Notes: generated by a model not told the origin, from the sequence alone. Positions 34,921 to 44,309 are shown, counted from the first letter of the stretch. The stretch: DNA of 64,000 bases from Pseudomonas lalkuanensis (GCF_008807375.1 NZ_CP043311.1:1468001-1532000); one strand, 5' to 3'. A program made the numbers and translations.

Positions 34921-35805
34921 TCACTCCACGAACAGCTTCTGCACCACCGAGAAGTCTTTCTTGCCCTTGCCCTGCTTGAGCAGCAGCCGATAGATCTGCA
35001 ACGCCAGGGCGCCCATGGGCGTGCTGGAGAGGCTGACCTGCGCGGTTTCCTGGGCGAGCCCCAGGTCCTTGGCCATCAGCTCGGCCATGAAGCCACCGTC
35101 GTACTCCTTGCTCGCCGGCGCATTGGGCATCACGCCCGGCCAGGGGTTGTAGCGTTCCAGCACCCAGTTCCCGCCCGAACTCTGGCGCATGATCTCGGCG
35201 AGGACGGCCGGGTCCAGGCCGTTGGCCACGCCCAGCGCCATGGACTCGGCGGTACCGATCATCTGCACCGCCAGCAGCTGGTTGTTGCACACCTTGGCCA
35301 CCTGGCCGGCGCCATCGGGACCGGCATGGAAGATGTTCTTGCCCATGGCCTGGAAGATCGGCCGCGCCTTTTCCAGTGCGGCGGCTTCGCCCCCGACCAT
35401 GAAGGTCAGGGTGCCGGCCGCGGCTCCGGCGGTGCCGCCGGAAACCGGTGCATCCAGTAACTCGATGCCACGGGTCTTCGCCGCCGCGTGTACCTTGCGC
35501 GCGGACTCCGGGGCGATGGTGGAGCATTCCAGCAGCAGGCTGCCGGCGGCGATGGACTCCAGCAGTCCGCCGTCGCCAAGCAACAGGCCTTCCACATGCC
35601 GGCTCGCCGGCAGCATGGTGATCACCACCTGGGCGCCATTGACCGCTTCCCGCGCATCCCTTGCGGGCGTGGCGCCCTCGGCCGCGAGCTCGTCGATGGC
35701 GGCCTGCACCAGGTCGTAGACCCTGAGGTCGTGGCCGGCCTTGAGCAGGTTGCGGGCCATGGGCAGACCCATGTGGCCAAGTCCGATAAAGGCGATCTTG
35801 CTCAT
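34921..35805 (-). CDS. mmsB: 3-hydroxyisobutyrate dehydrogenase family enzyme
   Basis: A 294-aa NAD-dependent beta-hydroxyacid dehydrogenase. N-terminal FIGLGHMGLPMARNLLKAGHDLRVYD (Rossmann), substrate loop DAPVSGGTAGA, catalytic Lys in GQVAKVCNNQLL, and C-terminal KDLGLA. In this operon it should oxidise 3-hydroxyisobutyrate to methylmalonate semialdehyde. A close P. aeruginosa homologue (PA0743, from memory) was reported to prefer L-serine, so substrate needs caution. AAGGAG precedes the start. Last gene of the valine operon. Confidence 0.9.
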   Translation of the reverse strand: MSKIAFIGLGHMGLPMARNLLKAGHDLRVYDLVQAAIDELAAEGATPARDAREAVNGAQVVITMLPASRHVEGLLLGDGGLLESIAAGSLLLECSTIAPESARKVHAAAKTRGIELLDAPVSGGTAGAAAGTLTFMVGGEAAALEKARPIFQAMGKNIFHAGPDGAGQVAKVCNNQLLAVQMIGTAESMALGVANGLDPAVLAEIMRQSSGGNWVLERYNPWPGVMPNAPASKEYDGGFMAELMAKDLGLAQETAQVSLSSTPMGALALQIYRLLLKQGKGKKDFSVVQKLFVE

Positions 35806-35848
35806 CGTGCTACTCCTTGGCCCGGCCGGGGCGGCGGCGGGCGGATTG

Positions 35849-36979
35849 TCAGAGATCGTCCAGCGGGTGCCGGCCGTCCCACACCGGCTCGAAATGGGCC
35901 TCGATCACCGCACGGGGAATGGCCGCCACATCCGGCCAGTGCCAGCGGGGGACGTTGTCCTTGTCGATCAGGCGGGCGCGCACGCCTTCGGGGAATTCCG
36001 GATGGCGGCAGCAGTTAAGGCTCATCGCGTATTCCAGGCGGAACACCTCGGCCAGGGAAAGGTGCTTCGCCCGGCGGATCTGTTCCCACACCAGGTGCGC
36101 GGTGAGCGGGCAGCCGGCGGCCAGGGTCTTGGCGGCGCGGGCCAGCGGAACATCACTGTCGTGCTGCAAGGCGGTCATGGCCTTCCAGGCGGCGGGCAGG
36201 TCGGCCACGTCGAGCAGTTCGTCGATGCGCTTGCGCCGGGGCAGCCACTGGGCTTCCGGCAGTTCGCCCCGGGCCTCGTGCTCCAGGGCCTTGAACAGGC
36301 TGTTGAGCTGGACCTCGGGCTTGTCCTGCCAGTTGAGCTGGACCAGCCCGGCGAGCAGGGCGTCCTGCTGGTCTTCCAGCAGGAAGCGGTCGGCCAGGTC
36401 GAGGTCGAGGGCATCGTGGGCGTTGATGGCGCCGGCACCCAGGCCGAGGAACAGGCCGAGCTTGCCGGGCAGGCGGGCAAGGAACCAGCTGCCACCGACA
36501 TCCGGGTAGAGGCCGATGTTTATTTCCGGCATCCCCAGGCGGCTGGAGGGTGTGACGATGCGGATCGACGCACCCTGCATCAGGCCCATGCCGCCACCCA
36601 GTACGTGGCCGTGGGCCCAGCAGATCAGCGGTTTGGGAAAGGTGTGGATGCGGTGGTCGAGGCGGTATTCATCGGCGAAGAAGCGGCCTGCCAGCGGCGG
36701 TACCACGCCGGGGTGTTCGCGGCAGGCATCCACCAGCTTGCGCACGTCGCCACCGGCGCAGAAGGCCTTGGGGCCATTGCCGCGCAGCAGCACGCAGACG
36801 ATCTCCGGGTCTTCGGCCCAGGCACGCAGGCGGGCGTCCAGCGCCTCGATCATCGGCAGTGACAGGGCGTTGAGGCTGGCCTCGGCATCCAGGCTGGCGA
36901 TGCCGATACGGGCGCCGTGCAGGCCATTACGTTCTTCGAAGCTCACATTCATGGTCGTGTTCGTCCGGCTTTCGGTCAT
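35849..36979 (-). CDS. 3-hydroxyisobutyryl-CoA hydrolase (enoyl-CoA hydratase fold)
   Basis: A 376-aa crotonase-fold protein with the longer C-terminus typical of HIBCH. Oxyanion-hole motifs KAFCAGGDVRKL and HGHVLGGGMGLMQGA, plus the hydrolase-specific MPEINIGLYPDVGGSWFL (Glu and Asp). It releases free 3-hydroxyisobutyrate, the substrate of the next enzyme. The ATG overlaps the preceding enoyl-CoA hydratase stop by 4 bases (ATGA); an internal ATG at codon 10 is a possible alternative. Confidence 0.92.
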   Translation of the reverse strand: MTESRTNTTMNVSFEERNGLHGARIGIASLDAEASLNALSLPMIEALDARLRAWAEDPEIVCVLLRGNGPKAFCAGGDVRKLVDACREHPGVVPPLAGRFFADEYRLDHRIHTFPKPLICWAHGHVLGGGMGLMQGASIRIVTPSSRLGMPEINIGLYPDVGGSWFLARLPGKLGLFLGLGAGAINAHDALDLDLADRFLLEDQQDALLAGLVQLNWQDKPEVQLNSLFKALEHEARGELPEAQWLPRRKRIDELLDVADLPAAWKAMTALQHDSDVPLARAAKTLAAGCPLTAHLVWEQIRRAKHLSLAEVFRLEYAMSLNCCRHPEFPEGVRARLIDKDNVPRWHWPDVAAIPRAVIEAHFEPVWDGRHPLDDL

Positions 36980-37794
36980 TTGTTGCGCCAGTTCGGATTG
37001 CGCTTTTCCAGGAAGGCATTGACGCCTTCGCGGGTGTCGTCGGCGTCGAACAGGTCGACGAAACGCTCGCGTTCTTCCGGCAGCCAGCCGTTCGGCCCGC
37101 GTTCCCGCGCACCCTGGATCAGCGGCTTGATGGTGCGGACCGCCACCGGGCTCTGCCGCGCCACCTTGGCTGCCAGCAGCAGGGCGGTGCCACGGGCTTC
37201 GCCGCTGTCCACCACCTGTTCCACCAGGCCGATGCGCAGGGCCGTTTCGGCATCCACGCGCTCACCGCAGAGGATCATGCGCTTGGCCCAGCCTTCGCCC
37301 ACCAGCCACGGCAGCGCCTGGGTGCCGCCAGCGCAGGGCAGCAGGCCCACGGCGGCTTCCGGCAGGGCCATCTGCGCCTGGCGTTCGGCGATGCGGATGT
37401 CGCAGGCCAGGGCACATTCCAGGCCGCCGCCCATGGCGTAGCCGTTGATCGCGGCGATGGACACGCCACGGAAGTCCCGCAGCGCTTCGAAGGCCTCGCC
37501 GAAGCGGCGGGCCATCTCGCGGGCACGGGCCTTGTCGCCATCGGCGAAAAGGTTGAGGTCGGCGCCGGCGCTGAAGAACTTCGGTCCCTGGCCGGTCACC
37601 ACCAGGGCGTAGATGTTGTCGTCGTGGTTGAGGTGCTCGATGAGCTGCTTGAGTCCGATCAGCGACTCGCGGTCCCAGGTGTTCGCCGGCGGATGGTTGA
37701 TGGTGAGGAGCGCGGTGTTGCCGTGCTTTTCCACCGTCAGCTTGTGGGTGAGGTCGAATATGCCGGGCTGATAGGGTTCCAAGGCTGTGGTCAT
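36976..37794 (-). CDS. Enoyl-CoA hydratase / isomerase family protein
   Basis: A 272-aa crotonase with NHPPANTWDRESL, oxyanion motifs KFFSAGADLNLF and INGYAMGGGLECALACD, then LPEAAVGLLPCAGGTQ where Glu is kept but the second catalytic Glu of classical hydratases is Cys. In this operon it would hydrate methacrylyl-CoA to 3-hydroxyisobutyryl-CoA. Start at the ATG following AAGGAG; a longer reading frame runs back into the dehydrogenase gene. Confidence 0.9.
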   Translation of the reverse strand: MTTALEPYQPGIFDLTHKLTVEKHGNTALLTINHPPANTWDRESLIGLKQLIEHLNHDDNIYALVVTGQGPKFFSAGADLNLFADGDKARAREMARRFGEAFEALRDFRGVSIAAINGYAMGGGLECALACDIRIAERQAQMALPEAAVGLLPCAGGTQALPWLVGEGWAKRMILCGERVDAETALRIGLVEQVVDSGEARGTALLLAAKVARQSPVAVRTIKPLIQGARERGPNGWLPEERERFVDLFDADDTREGVNAFLEKRNPNWRNK

Positions 37795-37804
37795 GTGCAG
37801 CTCC

Positions 37805-38968
37805 TTACAGAAGTCGGTCGAGGGCACCGCCCTGTTCCAGTAAACGGCGCGCCACGATGACGCGCATGATTTCGTTGGTGCCTTCAAGAATCTGGTGCAC
37901 CCGGGTGTCGCGCACCCAGCGCTCCAGAGGATAGTCGTTCAGGTAGCCATACCCGCCGTGCAATTGCAGCGCCTCGTTGCACAGTTCGAAGCACTGGTCG
38001 GTGGCGAAGCGCTTGGCCATGGCGCAATAGAGGCTGGCCTCGGCGTGGCCCTGGTCCAGGCGGTGGGCGGCCAGGCGCACCATCTGCCGGCTGGCGGTGA
38101 GGGCGGTAAGCATGTCGGCGAGTTTGAATTGCAGGGCCTGGAATTCGGCCAGCGCCTTGCCGAACTGCTTGCGCTCCTCCACATAGCGCAGGCTCTGCTC
38201 CAGGGCCGCCTGGGCGGCGCCGAGGGAGCAACTGGCGATGTTCAGGCGGCCGCCATCCAGGCCTTTCATGGCGTAGACGAAGCCCTGGCCTTGCGGACCG
38301 ATGCGATTGCCGGCGGGAATGCGCACGCCTTCGAAGGTGATGGTTCGGGTGGGCTGGGCACGCCAGCCCATCTTGTCTTCATTGCGGCCATAGCGGATGC
38401 CTTCGGCGTCGGCTGGTACCAGGAAGCAGGAAATGCCCTTGGCACCGTCCTCACCCGTACGGGCCATGACGATCAGCACCTGGGTGCTGCCAGCGCCGGA
38501 AATGAAGCATTTGCTGCCATCCAGCACATAGTGGTCGCCATCACGGCGGGCGCGGGTGCGCAGGCGGGCGGCATCGGAGCCGGCGTCAGGTTCGGTCAGG
38601 CAGTAGGAGGCGAGCAGTTCGCCGCCGATCAGACCGGGCAGCCAGCGCGACTTCAGTTCGGCATCGCCGAAGGATGCCAGCATCCAGGTGGCCATGTTGT
38701 GGATGGTCAGATAGGCGGTGGTGGCCACGCAGCCGGCGGCCAGTTGCTCGAAGATCAGGGAGGACGACAGCCGGGAAAGCCCCAGGCCGCCATCTTCTTC
38801 GGCGATGTACAGGCCCAGGTAGCCCTGTTCGGCGGCGCGGCGGATCACTTCCAGCGGGAAGTGGTGGTCACGGTCCCAGTCTGCGGCGCCGGGCGCCAGT
38901 TCGTGGCTGGCGAAGGCGCGGGCGCTGTCCACCAGCAGGCGTTGTTCCTCGGTGAGATCGAAATCCAT
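37805..38968 (-). CDS. Acyl-CoA dehydrogenase (probable isobutyryl-CoA dehydrogenase)
   Basis: A 387-aa flavoprotein dehydrogenase. FAD and substrate motifs YCLTEPDAGSDAARLRTRA and DGSKCFISGAGSTQVLIVMARTG; the catalytic base Glu is in QILEGTNEIMRVIVARRLL. Its place in a valine operon between MMSDH and the crotonase genes points to isobutyryl-CoA to methacrylyl-CoA. Ends 11 bases before the enoyl-CoA hydratase gene. Confidence 0.92.
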   Translation of the reverse strand: MDFDLTEEQRLLVDSARAFASHELAPGAADWDRDHHFPLEVIRRAAEQGYLGLYIAEEDGGLGLSRLSSSLIFEQLAAGCVATTAYLTIHNMATWMLASFGDAELKSRWLPGLIGGELLASYCLTEPDAGSDAARLRTRARRDGDHYVLDGSKCFISGAGSTQVLIVMARTGEDGAKGISCFLVPADAEGIRYGRNEDKMGWRAQPTRTITFEGVRIPAGNRIGPQGQGFVYAMKGLDGGRLNIASCSLGAAQAALEQSLRYVEERKQFGKALAEFQALQFKLADMLTALTASRQMVRLAAHRLDQGHAEASLYCAMAKRFATDQCFELCNEALQLHGGYGYLNDYPLERWVRDTRVHQILEGTNEIMRVIVARRLLEQGGALDRLL

Positions 38969-39004
38969 ACTCTCTGCCTTGATCAGGTGTAGGAGCGTTC
39001 TGTC

Positions 39005-40498
39005 CTATTTCAGCTGGATGGTCATGTTCGGGCCGGTGACTGGTGTGTCATCGAACCAGCGGCTGGTGACTGTCTTGGTCTCGGTGTAGAAGCGCACCGC
39101 CTGCTTGCCGTAGGCGTGCAGGTCGCCATAGAAAGACCCCTTCCAGCCGGTGAAGGAGAAGAAGGGCAGGGGGACCGGGATGGGGACGTTGATGCCGACC
39201 TGGCCCACCTCCACCGCATGCTGGAAGTGTCGTGCGGCGCCGCCGGAGCGGGTGAACAGGCTGGTGCCGTTGCCGTAGGGGTTGGCGTTGACCAGGGCGA
39301 TGGCTTCTTCGAGGCTGTCCACCTCCATGCAGACCAGGACCGGACCGAAGATTTCTTCGCGGTACAGGCCCATCTTCGGCGACACGCCACGGAACAGGGT
39401 CGGGCCCAGCCAGTTGCCGTTCGGGTATCCCGGCACCGTGCACTGGGAGCCGTCCAACAGGCATTCGGCGCCTTCCGCCTTGCCCTCGGCGATCAGTCGC
39501 AATACGCGCTGGCGGGCCTGCTGGCTGATCAGCGGGCCGAACGCCGAATGGGCGTCCTTCCAGTGGCCGGGGCGCAACTCGGCCATCTGTGCGGCCAGCT
39601 CGGGAATCCACTGGCGTGCCTCGCCGACGAAGATCGCCACGCTGATGGCCATGCAACGCTGGCCGGCGGCCCCGCAGCTGGCGCCTACCAGATTGCTCAG
39701 CACCTGATCCTTGTGGGCGTCGGGCAGCACCACCATGTGGTTCTTGGCGCCGGCGAACGCCTGTACGCGCTTCAAGTGGGCGGTGCCGGTGCGGTAGATG
39801 TGCTGGCCCACCGGTACCGAGCCGACGAAGGAGATGGCGCGCACGTCCGGGTGCGTCAGCAGCGCATCCACCTGTTCGCGACCACCGTGGATGACCTGCA
39901 GCACGCCCTTGGGCGCACCGGCTTCGATGAAGAGTTCGGCGAGGCGGTTGGGTGTCAGCGGGTCCTGCTCGGAGGGCTTGAGGACGAAGGTGTTGCCGCA
40001 GGCGATGGCCAGCGGAAACATCCATAGCGGAATCATCGCCGGGAAGTTGAACGGGGTAATGCCGACACAGACGCCCAAGGGCTGTACCCAGCTGGCGGTA
40101 TCGATCTCGCGGGCGACGTTCTCCACCGTCTCGCCCATCATCAGGCTGGCCACGTTGGCGGCGTGTTCGGCCACCTCGATGCCGCGCCAGACATCGCCTT
40201 TGGCATCGGCGAAGGTCTTGCCGGTCTCGCTGGCCAGCAGTTCCGCCAGTTCGTCGTGGTGTTCCTTGAGCAGCTGCTGGTAGCGCAGCATGAGGCGGGC
40301 GCGTTCCGGGACGGGCACTTCTCGCCAGGTCTGGAAGGCGTCCTTTGCGCTGGCGACGGCGGCCTCGATTTCCTCGGCCGTGGCCTTGGGTGCAAGGGCC
40401 AGGACCTCCTGGGTCGCCGGATCGGTGATCTCGATCAACTCGCGGGCGCGGCTTTCGCGCCACTCGCCGTCGATCAATTGCGGAATTGTCCGAGACAT
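39005..40498 (-). CDS. mmsA: CoA-acylating methylmalonate-semialdehyde dehydrogenase
   Basis: A 497-aa aldehyde dehydrogenase of the MMSDH type: [46 protein letters not shown], and the catalytic Cys in [17 protein letters not shown]. It converts methylmalonate semialdehyde to propionyl-CoA, finishing valine breakdown. Start at the ATG preceded by GGAGGACCAG; an in-frame GTG four codons earlier overlaps that ribosome site. First gene of the five-gene operon, divergent from the AraC regulator. Confidence 0.94.
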   Translation of the reverse strand: MSRTIPQLIDGEWRESRARELIEITDPATQEVLALAPKATAEEIEAAVASAKDAFQTWREVPVPERARLMLRYQQLLKEHHDELAELLASETGKTFADAKGDVWRGIEVAEHAANVASLMMGETVENVAREIDTASWVQPLGVCVGITPFNFPAMIPLWMFPLAIACGNTFVLKPSEQDPLTPNRLAELFIEAGAPKGVLQVIHGGREQVDALLTHPDVRAISFVGSVPVGQHIYRTGTAHLKRVQAFAGAKNHMVVLPDAHKDQVLSNLVGASCGAAGQRCMAISVAIFVGEARQWIPELAAQMAELRPGHWKDAHSAFGPLISQQARQRVLRLIAEGKAEGAECLLDGSQCTVPGYPNGNWLGPTLFRGVSPKMGLYREEIFGPVLVCMEVDSLEEAIALVNANPYGNGTSLFTRSGGAARHFQHAVEVGQVGINVPIPVPLPFFSFTGWKGSFYGDLHAYGKQAVRFYTETKTVTSRWFDDTPVTGPNMTIQLK

Positions 40499-40525
40499 CT
40501 GGTCCTCCACCCGTGAGACGGGACC

Positions 40526-40533
40526 TTGTTGTT
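40526..40533 (-). promoter_or_regulatory. Crc/Hfq-type motif in the mmsA leader
   Basis: AACAACAA on the minus strand, within the A-rich run AAGAAACAACAAGG, 28 bases upstream of the mmsA start. It fits the AAnAAnAA catabolite-activity motif exactly, and would lie in the mRNA leader if the -10 at 40541-40546 is used. Confidence 0.5.
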
Positions 40534-40540
40534 TCTTGCT

Positions 40541-40569
40541 CTTATAGCGGCCGTCGATGCAGATGTGGA
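40541..40569 (-). promoter_or_regulatory. Candidate mmsA promoter
   Basis: Minus-strand TATAAG (40541-40546) as -10 and a poor -35, TCCACA (40564-40569), with 17-base spacing. The weak -35 next to an AraC-type direct repeat is what an activator-dependent promoter looks like. Confidence 0.45.
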
Positions 40570-40571
40570 TT

Positions 40572-40603
40572 GACGATCTTGGTTGTGGGATGGACGATCT
40601 TGG
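40572..40603. promoter_or_regulatory. AraC-type direct-repeat operator
   Basis: GACGATCTTGG occurs at 40572-40582 and again at 40593-40603, exactly 21 bases (two helical turns) apart. The proximal copy ends 2 bases from the -35 of the divergent mmsA promoter. This is the geometry of AraC/XylS activator sites and points to the adjacent regulator. Confidence 0.75.
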
Positions 40604-40623
40604 GATTGCGGGCCACTACAAGA

Positions 40624-41511
40624 ATGACCATGAGCCGCTCCGTCGAAACCTCCAACTGGCCGCTGCCGGCCAATGGCGTGCGCTTCACCACACCGCCCCG
40701 CCTGCGCCGTCTGCTGGTCCGCCACCCCTTGACTTCCGCCTGTTATCCACTGGCGCTGGGCTACTACCCGGAGGCCCTCGGGCACCGCATGGATCGCGAT
40801 GAGCCGGAAGACAACCTACTGATCTACTGCCGTTCCGGACAGGGCTGGCTGGAAACCGGGGATGGACGATTCGATGTGGGTGGTGGCGACCTGCTGCTGT
40901 TGCCAAGGGGCAGGGCGCATGCGTACGGCGCTGATGCGCAACGGCCCTGGAGCATCTACTGGGTGCACTTCGAAGGCGAGCTGGTGGGGGACTACCTGCG
41001 GCCCCTGGGGCAGTCGGTTCTGCACCGGATCGGCGTGCAGCCGCGCCTGCTGGCTGACTTCGATGCGCTGCTGGGCCTGCGCAAGCAGGGCCTGAACCTG
41101 CCGCACTTCGTCCATGCCGCCCATCAGTTGCAGACCTTGCTGACGTCCCTGGCGGTGCTGCCGGTGCGGGGGTATCTCAAGTCCGGCCGGGTGCTGGACG
41201 TGGATGCGGTGCAAGCGGTGATGCGTGCCCACCTGCACGACAGTCTCAACCTCGACCAGCTCGCCGCACAGTTCAAGCTGTCGCGCTTTCACTTCGCCAA
41301 GACCTACCGTGCCCTGACGGGGCACGCGCCGATCCAGGATTTCATCCAGCTGAAGATGGCCCACGCCTGCCGCCTGCTCGACGAGGGCGACCAGGGGGTG
41401 AAGCAGATTGCCGAGCAACTCGGTTACGAGGACGTCTACTACTTCTCGCGGTTGTTCCGGAAGGTGGTGGGGATGGCGCCCAGTCATTACCGGGCATTGC
41501 ATCAAGGATGA
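40624..41511 (+). CDS. AraC family regulator of the valine operon (MmsR-like)
   Basis: A 295-aa regulator: N-terminal cupin-like effector domain (IYCRSGQGWLETGDGRFDVGGGDLLLLPRGRAHAYGAD, about 60-100) and C-terminal double HTH (LNLDQLAAQFKLSRFHFAKTYRALTGHAPIQDFIQLKMAHACRLLD...IAEQLGYEDVYYFSRLFRKVVGMAPSHYR). Divergent from mmsA, with the 21-base direct repeat just upstream. Start ATG at 40624 or 40630; neither has a strong ribosome site. Upstream in-frame codons cross the operator and are unlikely to be translated. Confidence 0.9.
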   Translation: MTMSRSVETSNWPLPANGVRFTTPPRLRRLLVRHPLTSACYPLALGYYPEALGHRMDRDEPEDNLLIYCRSGQGWLETGDGRFDVGGGDLLLLPRGRAHAYGADAQRPWSIYWVHFEGELVGDYLRPLGQSVLHRIGVQPRLLADFDALLGLRKQGLNLPHFVHAAHQLQTLLTSLAVLPVRGYLKSGRVLDVDAVQAVMRAHLHDSLNLDQLAAQFKLSRFHFAKTYRALTGHAPIQDFIQLKMAHACRLLDEGDQGVKQIAEQLGYEDVYYFSRLFRKVVGMAPSHYRALHQG

Positions 41512-41520
41512 AAGAAGGGG

Positions 41521-41621
41521 TGTGCAGGAGCGAGTTCATTCGCGATCGCGGCCGGCGGTGCTGCCTGTCGGAACATCACAGGGCAGCTGCGCGGCCCTTC
41601 GCGAATGAATTCGCGCCTACA
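41521..41621. repeat. REP-like inverted repeat (GGAGCGAGTTCATTCGCGA type)
   Basis: Left arm GGAGCGAGTTCATTCGCGA (41527-41545) and right arm TTCGCGAATGAATTCGCGCC (41599-41618), oriented head to head about 55 bases apart in the gap between the AraC and HDOD genes. Similar arms occur at 51897-51967 and a single arm near 34886. This is a dispersed Pseudomonas repeat. Confidence 0.8.
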
Positions 41622-41623
41622 GG

Positions 41624-42466
41624 TCAATCGGCTTCGAGCGGCCTGCCGCCCAGCAGCTTGAGCCACAGCGCCACCACTTCCGCGAGCTCCGCACGCAGGA
41701 GGCGCGGTGTCGGCAATTCCATGCGCTGGTAGGCGGGCAGCCGCGCAAGGCGGTCGTCGTCACGGGGTTCTTCCAGCAGCTGGCTGGCGACCTGGACCAC
41801 GTCCGCCAGGTCCACCGCGCCCTTGTGCTGGCGGCACCAGTCGCGGCGCAAGCGCGCGCAGTCCTGCAGGTTGCCGGGCAATTTCCAGGCGCTCAGCAGC
41901 AGTACGCCCAGTTCGGCGGAGAGCTGTTCGCAAAGCCGTTGCACATCGACCTCCAGGCGTGACACCTGCGGCCAGTGGTGCAGCTCCCGGAGCAACGGCA
42001 GGCTGCCGACGTCCTGCAGCAGGCCGGCCAGCAGGGCGTCTTCTTCTTGCAGGTGGGGCAGGTGCTGGGCCAGGCCGGCGCTCAGGGCGGCCCGTTGCAG
42101 GCTGAGGTTCCAGCGCTTGTTGAAGACCTTGCGCAGCCTGGGTTCGTCACCGTCGAACAGCTGCTGCAACTCGAAGGCCAGCACCAGGTTGGCCAGGCGC
42201 CTGCCGTCCAGTTGCCTGACCAGGTCCAGCAACCGGGGGCAGGGACGGACATGGCCGAGCAGCGGCAGGCTGGCGAACTCCATCAGGCGTCCGGCCAGGG
42301 ATGGGTTGGTCTCCAGCAGGTCGCTGACCTGCTCATGGGAGGGCGTTTCACCTGCCTGCAACTGGCGCAGGCGCAGGGAGGTGTCCGGCATCGGCGGCAG
42401 CGCACTGGCGTCCTTGAGAAAGCGTTCGTAGAGCGCGAGTTTCACGGTGTCGTGGCGATTGTCCAT
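41624..42466 (-). CDS. HDOD domain protein
   Basis: A 280-aa protein with an HDOD domain (about 20-215), a relative of HD phosphohydrolases. The metal-binding His-Asp step is lost: the segment reads ALLAGLLQDVGSLPLL. HDOD proteins act as signalling scaffolds, often linked to chemotaxis or cyclic-di-GMP pathways. Start at the ATG with CGGAG 9 bases upstream; a longer open frame overlaps ung and is not used. A second HDOD gene lies at 52803. Confidence 0.85.
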   Translation of the reverse strand: MDNRHDTVKLALYERFLKDASALPPMPDTSLRLRQLQAGETPSHEQVSDLLETNPSLAGRLMEFASLPLLGHVRPCPRLLDLVRQLDGRRLANLVLAFELQQLFDGDEPRLRKVFNKRWNLSLQRAALSAGLAQHLPHLQEEDALLAGLLQDVGSLPLLRELHHWPQVSRLEVDVQRLCEQLSAELGVLLLSAWKLPGNLQDCARLRRDWCRQHKGAVDLADVVQVASQLLEEPRDDDRLARLPAYQRMELPTPRLLRAELAEVVALWLKLLGGRPLEAD

Positions 42467-42575
42467 GCAGGCTTGCTCCGGGCGTCCTTGATTGACAAGG
42501 GTAGTGGGCATTTCATAGGGTGCCCGACCATCGGGCGGGAAGCGCCCCGGCAACCGCCACGGAACAGATTGAGTG

Positions 42576-43271
42576 ATGACTGAAAGCGACGACCGGATCA
42601 AGCTCGAAGAGAGCTGGAAAGAAGCCCTGCGGGACGAGTTCGATAAGCCATATATGAAGGCCCTGGGCGATTTTCTGCGCCAGGAGAAGGCCGCCGGCAA
42701 GGTGATCTTCCCGCCAGGGCCGCTGATCTTCAATGCGCTTAACTCCACACCGTTGGAGAGGGTGAAGGTGGTCATCATCGGCCAGGATCCCTACCACGGT
42801 CCGGGCCAGGCCCACGGCCTGTGCTTCTCGGTGCAACCGGGCGTGCCGGCGCCGCCGTCGCTGCAGAACATCTACAAGGAACTCAAGCGCGACCTGAACA
42901 TCGACATTCCGTCCCACGGCTACCTGCAGTCCTGGGCGGAGCAGGGTGTGCTGCTGCTCAATACCTCCCTCACCGTCGAACAGGCTCGCGCCGGTTCCCA
43001 TGCCGGTGCTGGCTGGCAGCACTTCACCGACAAGGTGATCGAGGCCGTCAGCCGGAACCGCCCGCACCTGGTCTTCCTGCTCTGGGGCTCCCATGCGCAA
43101 AGCAAGGAACGGTTGATCGACCCCACCAAGCACCTGGTCCTGAAGTCGGCACATCCCTCGCCGCTGTCGGCCTACCGGGGCTTCCTCGGCAATGGCCACT
43201 TCAGCCGTTGCAACAAGTTCCTCGTCCAGCACGAAATGGAACCGATCGACTGGAGCCTGCCCGAGCTCTGA
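42576..43271 (+). CDS. ung: Uracil-DNA glycosylase
   Basis: A 231-aa family 1 UDG that removes uracil from DNA in base excision repair. Catalytic Asp71 in [20 protein letters not shown] and His193 in [20 protein letters not shown] (the minor-groove intercalation loop). Length typical. The ATG at 42576 immediately follows an in-frame GTG at 42573; the ribosome site is weak for both. Confidence 0.97.
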   Translation: MTESDDRIKLEESWKEALRDEFDKPYMKALGDFLRQEKAAGKVIFPPGPLIFNALNSTPLERVKVVIIGQDPYHGPGQAHGLCFSVQPGVPAPPSLQNIYKELKRDLNIDIPSHGYLQSWAEQGVLLLNTSLTVEQARAGSHAGAGWQHFTDKVIEAVSRNRPHLVFLLWGSHAQSKERLIDPTKHLVLKSAHPSPLSAYRGFLGNGHFSRCNKFLVQHEMEPIDWSLPEL

Positions 43272-43280
43272 ACCGGGCAC

Positions 43281-44144
43281 TCAGCGCGGGTAGCACTCCA
43301 ATCCCCTGAGGTCCGCCATCATCTCGCCGATGTGCCGGCGCAATGCATTGCGCTGGCCTTCGTCGGCGCTGTTGAACAGGTCGGTGAGAAGCCGTGCCAG
43401 GGCCTCTTCCGCCGCGGGGTAGGCCTTGCGGTACTTCGCCGTCCAGAAGGTTTCCGGGGCCTGCAGCAGGGCGGTGAGGCGTCCCGGGAAGTCTGCGTTA
43501 TGGCGGCCATAGAGCGCACTGCGCAGCTCCTTCTGCCAGTTCTCGCGGTTGTCGGCCCAGATCCGGTTGTAGTCGCCCTGGTCCCTGGCCCAGGTGTAGA
43601 TGCGGGCCTGCTGGCTCGGCCGCAAAGGTCCCATCCATTCCTCGACGCGTTCGCGCATGCGTTCTGATCGTGCTGCCACCTGCTGCTTGAGCGGAGGCGC
43701 GACGTGTTCCTCACGCAGCTCGACGTTGCGCTCGTCCATGGCGACATAGAGCTCGCCCATCTGCTGCGGGGTGAGACTCTGCGTCGCGCCCAGCGCGGTG
43801 GGGGTGATTTCCACGGCGATGTCACGCGCGGCATCGCGAACCTGCACAAACTGGCCCAGCACGTCGGTGGCCGTCAGCTTCGGCCGTTGGCTGAGCCGGA
43901 CCAGTTGTTCCAACCAGGCGACGTACTCGGGCAGCTGGGTTCTGCAATGCCAGGCCAGGTGCTTTTGCAGGCGTGGTTCCAGCCAGGCCTTCTGGGTGTC
44001 GTCGAGACTGACGTAGGTGCTGATCCACCAGGGAATGACCAGGTCGAGGTTGCGATAGGCCAGGTCCAGACGGCTACAGGCCGCCAGCAGCAGGAATGTC
44101 ATGGCGAGCAGCACAGGACGAAGCGGGTTGACGCATCCGGGCAT
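43281..44144 (-). CDS. DUF6279 family lipoprotein
   Basis: A 287-aa precursor with signal peptide and lipobox LAAC (LLLAACSRLDLAYRNLD), then an alpha-helical body with conserved RQLAYRN-like and WISTYVSLDDTQKAWL motifs typical of DUF6279. Function unknown; periplasmic outer-membrane lipoprotein expected. Start at the ATG closest to the signal peptide; two longer starts exist up to 44219. Converges on ung, 9 bases apart. Confidence 0.8.
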   Translation of the reverse strand: MPGCVNPLRPVLLAMTFLLLAACSRLDLAYRNLDLVIPWWISTYVSLDDTQKAWLEPRLQKHLAWHCRTQLPEYVAWLEQLVRLSQRPKLTATDVLGQFVQVRDAARDIAVEITPTALGATQSLTPQQMGELYVAMDERNVELREEHVAPPLKQQVAARSERMRERVEEWMGPLRPSQQARIYTWARDQGDYNRIWADNRENWQKELRSALYGRHNADFPGRLTALLQAPETFWTAKYRKAYPAAEEALARLLTDLFNSADEGQRNALRRHIGEMMADLRGLECYPR

Positions 44145-44281
44145 GGAAGTCGGCCTTGGCAACAGGTGGATAGGGGAGAGCATAGGCGTGCCGCATTGCG
44201 GTTGAAGGTCTGCACGCAACCGGATGTTGCGAACGGGATGCGAGGTTCGTTGCGTCGATGCGGGGGTGGCCGGGGACGCGG

Positions 44282-44309
44282 GATAAAAAGAGCCCGCACA
44301 AGGCGGGCT
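44282..44309 (-). terminator. Rho-independent terminator of the opdH-tct-abrB operon
   Basis: On the minus strand AGCCCGC-CTTGT-GCGGGCT then CTTTTTATCC, directly after the abrB-like stop codon. Confidence 0.9.
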
